A stretch of DNA of 64,000 bases from Bradyrhizobium jicamae (GTDB lineage Bacteria; Pseudomonadota; Alphaproteobacteria; Rhizobiales; Xanthobacteraceae): the NCBI RefSeq assembly GCF_018130695.1, contig NZ_JAFCJX010000005.1:1-64000 (forward strand), written 5' to 3'. A program made the translations under genes and the position numbers. The stretch's first letter is position 1. The number at the start of each line of letters is the position of its first letter. A model generated the notes under the pieces. It was not told the DNA's origin. It did not search any database and saw nothing but the letters and a program-made list of their open reading frames with translations. This document shows positions 59,591 through 64,000 of this stretch, one piece after another.

Positions 59591-60982
59591 TCAGGTCACT
59601 GGGTCGATCGCCGCCGATGGTGTCCCGCCGGCTTCCACCGCCTCGCCCGCGGCAAGGCAGAGATCCTCGCGATAGCGCGCTGCGACCAGCTGCACGCCGA
59701 CGGGAATCCGTCCGACCAGTCCGGTGGAGACCGTTAGCCCGGGAAGCCCCATGAAGGGAATGGCAATCTGCGGCAATTGCGCATGCCACACCCGCGCAAA
59801 CGACGCCTCGTCCTTGCGGTCGAGATGATCGGGGAACGGCAGCTCGCCGGACACCGGCATCAGCAGCACCGGATATTTGTCGAGGAAGGCGAACCATTCG
59901 CGGGTCAGCGTGGCGCGGCGCGCCAACGACCTGGAGAGATCGAACGGATGCACTTTTGCGCGGTTGCCGCGCAGGCAGGCCAGCGCGCCGGGATCGCCCT
60001 CGCGCTCGGCGGCCTCGAGCTGCGCCTCATAGCCGTCGCCGAGCCAGAGCCTGGTCTGGATTTCGGCGGCCTCGCGCAGCGGCGGCGTGTCGTCGATCTC
60101 CTCGACGATCCAGCCCGCGGCCTGCAGCCGCTTGCCGGCATCGGCCACGGCTGCGACGACCTCCGGCACCGGGTTCAGTCCATCCGGATTGAGGCACATC
60201 GCGACGCGCTTCTCCCGCTTTGGCCCTTCGAGCGGCACCGGCGCGTACCAGGGATCGCGATAGTCGGGCGCCGACATTGCCGCGAGCGAGATGCGGAGAT
60301 CGTTGATCGTCCGCGCAAGCGGGCCGGACACCGCGCTGATCTGCGGGCCGATCGGCCGCTCCGGCAGCGCGGCGTTGAAGGCAGGGATCCGGCCCAGGCT
60401 CGGCCGCAGGCCGTGCACGCCGCAGGCATAGGCGGGATAGCGGATCGAGCCGGCGATGTCGGTGCCGTGCGCGATGTGGCCGATGCCGGCCGCGACCGCC
60501 GAGCCCGCGCCGCCCGAGGAGCCGCCCGGCGTGATGCCGGGATCGCGCGGGTTCTTGGTGTCGCCATGGATCAGATTGGTGGTGAACCAGCGATAGGAGA
60601 AGGCCGGGCAATTGGTGCGGCCGAGAATCACGGCGCCCGCCTTGCGCAGATTCGCCACCACGGGATTGTCGACCTTGGCGATCACGTCGCGCTGCAGCTT
60701 CAGGCCGTTGGTGGTGGCAAAGCCCTCCTGGTCGACATTGACCTTGATCGTGATGGGCACGCCGGCGAGTGGGCCGGCATCCTCGCCGCGCGCGATCGCC
60801 GCATCGACCTTGGCAGCCTGCGCCAGCACATCGGCCGGGCGATGATCGACCACCGCATTGATCTTGGGGTTCACCGCGTCGAGCCGGGCGAGGCCCGCTT
60901 CGGCCGCCTCTTTCGCCGAAACCTTTTTGGATTTGATGAGGCTGGCCAGTTCCGCGGCCGACAGACGCCAAAGATCCTGCAT
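59591..60982 (-). CDS. Amidase-signature family amidase
   Basis: 463 residues. Ser-cisSer-Lys triad visible: Lys in PITIKVNVDQEG, cis-Ser in TPGGSSGGAGSAVAAG, nucleophile Ser in GTDIAGSIRYPAYACGV. The first helix (LSAAELASLIKSKKVSAKEAAEAGLARLDAVNP) is typical. Hydrolyses a small amide; substrate unknown. ATG 60982 has GGAG seven bases upstream. First gene of the unit with glutathione peroxidase and DUF3297. Confidence 0.92.
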   Translation of the reverse strand: MQDLWRLSAAELASLIKSKKVSAKEAAEAGLARLDAVNPKINAVVDHRPADVLAQAAKVDAAIARGEDAGPLAGVPITIKVNVDQEGFATTNGLKLQRDVIAKVDNPVVANLRKAGAVILGRTNCPAFSYRWFTTNLIHGDTKNPRDPGITPGGSSGGAGSAVAAGIGHIAHGTDIAGSIRYPAYACGVHGLRPSLGRIPAFNAALPERPIGPQISAVSGPLARTINDLRISLAAMSAPDYRDPWYAPVPLEGPKREKRVAMCLNPDGLNPVPEVVAAVADAGKRLQAAGWIVEEIDDTPPLREAAEIQTRLWLGDGYEAQLEAAEREGDPGALACLRGNRAKVHPFDLSRSLARRATLTREWFAFLDKYPVLLMPVSGELPFPDHLDRKDEASFARVWHAQLPQIAIPFMGLPGLTVSTGLVGRIPVGVQLVAARYREDLCLAAGEAVEAGGTPSAAIDPVT

Positions 60983-61124
60983 GTGCAACTCCGTGTGGAG
61001 GTTGCCTTTTAGCGCCGCAGGGAGGGCATGGCCAGCGGCGCCGGGCGCCGCTATGGATTGCCTGCCGCGAGGGCCGAAACTCAGCCCGACACGGCGGGAA
61101 AACTGCTCCCGGGGACGAACCTCA

Positions 61125-61490
61125 ATGACAACTGACCTGATCGTCGAACTGCCCGCATTTGATACCGGCCAATACGAAGGCTGCGAATTCATCATGTCGG
61201 GCGGCGATGCCCGGCTGAAACTGTTCTTTTCCGAGCTCCCTGAGGTCAGGATCAACTTCTCACGCGCGCGATGGCATCAATTCACGGCTCTGCCGAATTG
61301 CAGCATCGAGATGATTCAGGGCGCCTACTTTCGCTTGGTCGAACTCAGGGACTCAAGAACATTGGCCGCATTCATCAAGGCCGATCGGTATCCCCGGCGG
61401 GCTTATCGAGAACTCCATCACTATCGAATATTTCTGGACGAAACGGGCTGCCACGAACTCTTTGCTCAATCCGCTGTTCGCCAACCATAG
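61125..61490 (+). CDS. Small protein of unknown function
   Basis: 121 residues, soluble, no recognised family. Sequence pattern TDLIVELPAFDTGQYEG, then EVRINFSRARWHQFTALPNC, VELRDSRTLAAFIKADRYPR and HHYRIFLDETGCHELFA; the layout suggests an alpha/beta domain with four strands. No strong ribosome site before ATG 61125. Divergent from the amidase gene, convergent with the cytochrome c gene. Confidence 0.65.
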   Translation: MTTDLIVELPAFDTGQYEGCEFIMSGGDARLKLFFSELPEVRINFSRARWHQFTALPNCSIEMIQGAYFRLVELRDSRTLAAFIKADRYPRRAYRELHHYRIFLDETGCHELFAQSAVRQP

Positions 61491-61507
61491 TCGAGGGGTT
61501 GGTAGGC

Positions 61508-62074
61508 CTACCTCACATGGGCCACGTAATAGGCGAGATCGGCGATCTGCTCCTTGGGTATCGCGCCCATCACGTCGGCCATGGTGGCGTCATAGCCGTG
61601 GCGGCTGTTGTCCTTGTACTCGGCCAGCGTTTTCGCGAGGTAATCCTCGCGCTGGTTGGCGATGCGCGGGACGTTGTCCTTCCCGGAGTAATCGGTGTTG
61701 TGGCAGGTGTTGCAGCGGTTCTGCTTCGCGAGCCCCTCGCCGCGCGCCATTCGTGCGGCATCGCCGGCATCCTTCGGCGCCGCGGGTTTTGGCAAGCTGG
61801 CGATGAAATCGGAGAAAGCGCGCAGATCGTCGTCGGTCAGCGGCTTCGCCATCTCGTTCATCGGCTCGAAGGTGCGCAGCTTCTCGCGGAACATGAAGAG
61901 CTGGATCAGCGCATACGGCGCCTGCTGGCCGCCGAGCGAGGGCGTGTTCTCGGTCTCCGAACTGCCGCGCTCGCCATGGCAGGCCAGGCACGGCGCGGCA
62001 CGCTCCTGGATGGTTTCGGCGGATGCGGAGAATGAGAGAGAGGCAAGTGCCACAGTGATTGCGAGCTTGCGCAT
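61508..62074 (-). CDS. Di-haem cytochrome c (c4-like)
   Basis: 188 residues. Signal peptide (ends SASAE), then two cytochrome c domains with haem sites Cys29-x2-Cys32-His33 (PCLACHG) and Cys121-x2-Cys124-His125 (RCNTCHN). Met ligands are likely in the [14 protein letters not shown] and [19 protein letters not shown] helices. Periplasmic electron carrier. ATG 62074 with GAGGATGG. The PQQ-type dehydrogenase-like gene lies 74 bases upstream on the same strand, so it could be the electron acceptor. Confidence 0.93.
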   Translation of the reverse strand: MRKLAITVALASLSFSASAETIQERAAPCLACHGERGSSETENTPSLGGQQAPYALIQLFMFREKLRTFEPMNEMAKPLTDDDLRAFSDFIASLPKPAAPKDAGDAARMARGEGLAKQNRCNTCHNTDYSGKDNVPRIANQREDYLAKTLAEYKDNSRHGYDATMADVMGAIPKEQIADLAYYVAHVR

Positions 62075-62148
62075 CGATCCATCCTCACATGCATCGTTCA
62101 AAAGAAAATCGGGGGCAGCGGGCGCTGCCCCCGATCGATCGCATCAGA

Positions 62149-63423
62149 TTACTGCGCCGCGACCTTCGGCTTGCCGTAGGTGATGCGGTAGACCGCGCCG
62201 TTCCAGTCGTCGGAGACCAGCATCGAACCGTCCTTCAGCAGCATCACGTCGACGGGGCGGCCGACATATTTGTTGTCTTCGAGGAAGCCGGTGAGGAACG
62301 GCTCCATCGACTTCACGGTGCCGTCCTTGTTCAGCTTGACGACGACGACGTCACCGCCCTGCTTCTGCGACTTGTTCCAGGAGCCGTGGCGCGCGATGAA
62401 GATCGCGTTCTTGTAAGCCTTCGGGAACTGGCTTCCGGTGTAGAAGCGCATGCCGAGCGCTGCTGTATGCGGGCCCATCAGGCCGACCGGCGCGGTGTAG
62501 TCCTTGCAGTTCTTGCCCCAGCCGAGCTCCTGGTCGATGATGTTGCCCTGATAGCAGAACGGCGCGCCGAAATCCTCGCCGGCCTTGGTGACGCGGTTGA
62601 GCTCGTCCTCAGGCACCGTCTCCGACAGCCAGTCGCGGCCATTGTCGGTGAAGTACATCTGCTTGTTTTCCGGATTCCAGTCGAAGCCGACGCTGTTGCG
62701 CACCCCGAGCGCGTAGACCTCGGCGCCGGAGCCGTCGAGATTCATGCGGCGGATCTGGCCGTGGGCGTCGTCATGCAGCACGTTGTTGCCGGGCTGACCG
62801 ACCGGGACATAGAGCTTGTTGTCCGGGCCGATGGCGATGAACTTCCAGCCATGCGCCTCGTCCTTCGGCAGCTTGTCATAGATCACCGTCGGCTTCGGCG
62901 GGTTGTCGAGGACGTCCTCGATCTTGTCGATCTTGGAGACCTGCGACAGCTCGGCGATGTAGAGCGTGCCGTCCTTGAACGCGACGCCGTTCGGGCGATA
63001 GAGGCCGGAGGCGATCACCTTGACCGAGCGTTTGCCGTCCTTGTTGACGATGGCATAGACCTTGTCGACGAGGCGGCTGCCGACGAACACGGTGCCCTTG
63101 TCGCCCTGCGCCAGCGAACGCGCGTTCGCCATGCCGGCGGCATAGACCTCGATGTTGAAGCCGGCCGGCACCTTGAGCTTGGCGAGCGGCAGCTTGTCGG
63201 GCGCGGACGGCAGCGGCGGCGGCGCAACCGGAGCGAGCTTGGCGGCCGCCTCATTGTCCGGACGTCCGATCATGGGCGAGCCCGGCGGCAGCGGCGCTGC
63301 GGTGGGTGCCGCGCCCGCCGCAGGCGGACTGGCGGGCTGTTGGGCGATCGCGGAAAGCGTGAAGGCACCGAAGAAGGCGCCGGCCAGCAACAGGCTGCGC
63401 GACGCAGACGAATGACGCATCAT
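62149..63423 (-). CDS. Exported sorbosone-dehydrogenase-like (soluble PQQ glucose dehydrogenase-type) protein
   Basis: 424 residues. Signal peptide (ends SAIAQ), a Pro/Ala linker to about 78, then a six-bladed propeller: GFNIEVYAAGMANARSLAQGDKGTVFVGSR, LYRPNGVAFKDGTLYIAE, FTDNGRDWLSE, PPKPTVIYDKLP, FIARHGSWN and LVSDDWNGAVYRITY. This is the sorbosone/PQQ-dependent sugar dehydrogenase family. PQQ is inferred from the family. Starts with two adjacent Met codons; GGGGAGA upstream. The downstream di-haem cytochrome is a likely electron partner. Confidence 0.9.
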   Translation of the reverse strand: MMRHSSASRSLLLAGAFFGAFTLSAIAQQPASPPAAGAAPTAAPLPPGSPMIGRPDNEAAAKLAPVAPPPLPSAPDKLPLAKLKVPAGFNIEVYAAGMANARSLAQGDKGTVFVGSRLVDKVYAIVNKDGKRSVKVIASGLYRPNGVAFKDGTLYIAELSQVSKIDKIEDVLDNPPKPTVIYDKLPKDEAHGWKFIAIGPDNKLYVPVGQPGNNVLHDDAHGQIRRMNLDGSGAEVYALGVRNSVGFDWNPENKQMYFTDNGRDWLSETVPEDELNRVTKAGEDFGAPFCYQGNIIDQELGWGKNCKDYTAPVGLMGPHTAALGMRFYTGSQFPKAYKNAIFIARHGSWNKSQKQGGDVVVVKLNKDGTVKSMEPFLTGFLEDNKYVGRPVDVMLLKDGSMLVSDDWNGAVYRITYGKPKVAAQ

Positions 63424-63578
63424 GGTGTTTCTCCCCTGGACGGAAGCCGTCTTCCTGGCGCTGGCGCGCCGGCGGCTTTTCCGGGGTCGCAGTCTCCGAG
63501 TTTGTCCGGACAAATGCAATCGGAAACATTTCGGAATCGGCGCGGGCCGGCGGTGTTGGCGCCAGCTCGCGCTGCGGA

Positions 63579-63836
63579 TCAATGCCGTGTGACGGAGCGG
63601 TCCGGCGACTCCAGGATCGCCTCCGTGAACGGAAATTCCAGCACGATATCGCCGTCGTCATCGGTGACCTCGATGACGGCATTCAGCAGCGCCCCGTCGG
63701 CGCCCTCGGTCTTCAGCAGCTCGCGGATCATCGCCCGCGCCATCTCCCAGGCGCGGTCGGGATCCCTGAGGATTTCGCCATCAGGATCGGAGATCAGCTC
63801 GTCGCCGATACGGGTGTTGAAGAAATAGCGGGGCAT
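63579..63836 (-). CDS. DUF6894-like small protein
   Basis: 85 residues. Begins MPRYFFNTRIGDELISDPDGEILRD and continues with a helix WEMARAMIRELLKTEG and a strand VIEVTDDDGDIVLEFPF, the pattern of the DUF6894 family common in Bradyrhizobium. Soluble, function unknown. ATG 63836 used; the frame is open to 63920 but the MPRYFF start is the family start. Confidence 0.85.
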   Translation of the reverse strand: MPRYFFNTRIGDELISDPDGEILRDPDRAWEMARAMIRELLKTEGADGALLNAVIEVTDDDGDIVLEFPFTEAILESPDRSVTRH

Positions 63837-63873
63837 CGGCGGAACTCGGCTCGGGTTCGGGTGGGTGAAGCGG

Positions 63874-64000
63874 CTAATCGTCACCAGGACCTTGGGAGGA
63901 AGGCTTGCGGCCCCGCCCAAAGCTCAAGATCACTATTCCCGCTGGCACGAACAACAGGAAAAACGTCTGATCCCACGGGGTTTTGAGGGGAACGCGCGCA
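63874..64000 (-). CDS. Small membrane protein, cut by the right edge
   Basis: The last 41 codons of a frame entering from the right edge and ending with TAG at 63876-63874. The visible part has PLKTPWDQTFFLLFVPAGIV as a membrane helix, then ILSFGRGRKPSSQG and an acidic end (GDD). Start lies outside the window. Function unknown. Confidence 0.5.
   Translation of the reverse strand, partial: ARVPLKTPWDQTFFLLFVPAGIVILSFGRGRKPSSQGPGDD

Overview
The window reads as chromosomal DNA of a Bradyrhizobium-like alphaproteobacterium (Nitrobacteraceae). It is GC-rich, with densely packed short transcription units on both strands. Several products match what is known from Bradyrhizobium: a D-tartrate dehydratase with all the catalytic residues of the B. 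japonicum enzyme, a bacterioferritin gene preceded by an Irr/ICE-type palindrome, an intracellular PHB depolymerase, and several families of intergenic palindromic repeats typical of this group. I see no rRNA, no complete tRNA, no CRISPR array, no intact insertion sequence and no prophage. About 75 protein genes are supported, most of them housekeeping or metabolic.

Layout. 1-13 kb: many small exported or membrane proteins (two tandem paralogue pairs, a DUF1134-like protein, a collagen-like protein beside two tiny membrane proteins), a GST, an SDR, a J-domain protein, a MetX-like exported hydrolase, a PPOX flavoprotein and the iron storage pair bfr/bfd. 13-24 kb: cell-wall enzymes (MltB-type transglycosylase, L,D-transpeptidase), the ABC-F factor EttA, a D-2-hydroxyacid dehydrogenase, two rhodanese-type sulfurtransferases and a CoxE-like VWA protein. 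23.6-30.6 kb: membrane diguanylate cyclase, MoxR ATPase, Baeyer-Villiger-type monooxygenase, GMC oxidoreductase and a GNAT enzyme. 30.7-39 kb: SMP-30 lactonase, about 1 kb of repeat-rich non-coding DNA, an AraC regulator divergent from an atypical enolase-superfamily enzyme, cupin, GST and PhaZ. 39-42.6 kb: a stretch with lower-GC patches carrying a ModA-like binding protein, a six-cysteine secreted peptide, a beta-helix protein and small membrane proteins. 42.6-50 kb: FNT channel with a PP2C/Ser-Thr kinase fusion, an ABC binding protein, DUF4399, an adenylate cyclase/FGE fusion and an MFS transporter with a divergent AraC regulator. 51-64 kb: malonyl-CoA decarboxylase, an RTX protein with seven N-terminal repeats, SerA, an amidase-peroxidase-DUF3297 operon followed by TarD, cytochrome c, a sorbosone-dehydrogenase-like enzyme and DUF6894.

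Likely functional groupings: iron storage and release (bfr, bfd); sulfurtransferases (sseA plus a rhodanese); MoxR plus CoxE, a chaperone/VWA pair split by a diguanylate cyclase; channel plus kinase/phosphatase; and amidase, peroxidase, DUF3297. No single complete new pathway is visible. The most unusual items are the modular fusions, the RTX protein, the Cys-rich peptide, several sub-60-residue membrane proteins, and long palindromes without an assigned role.
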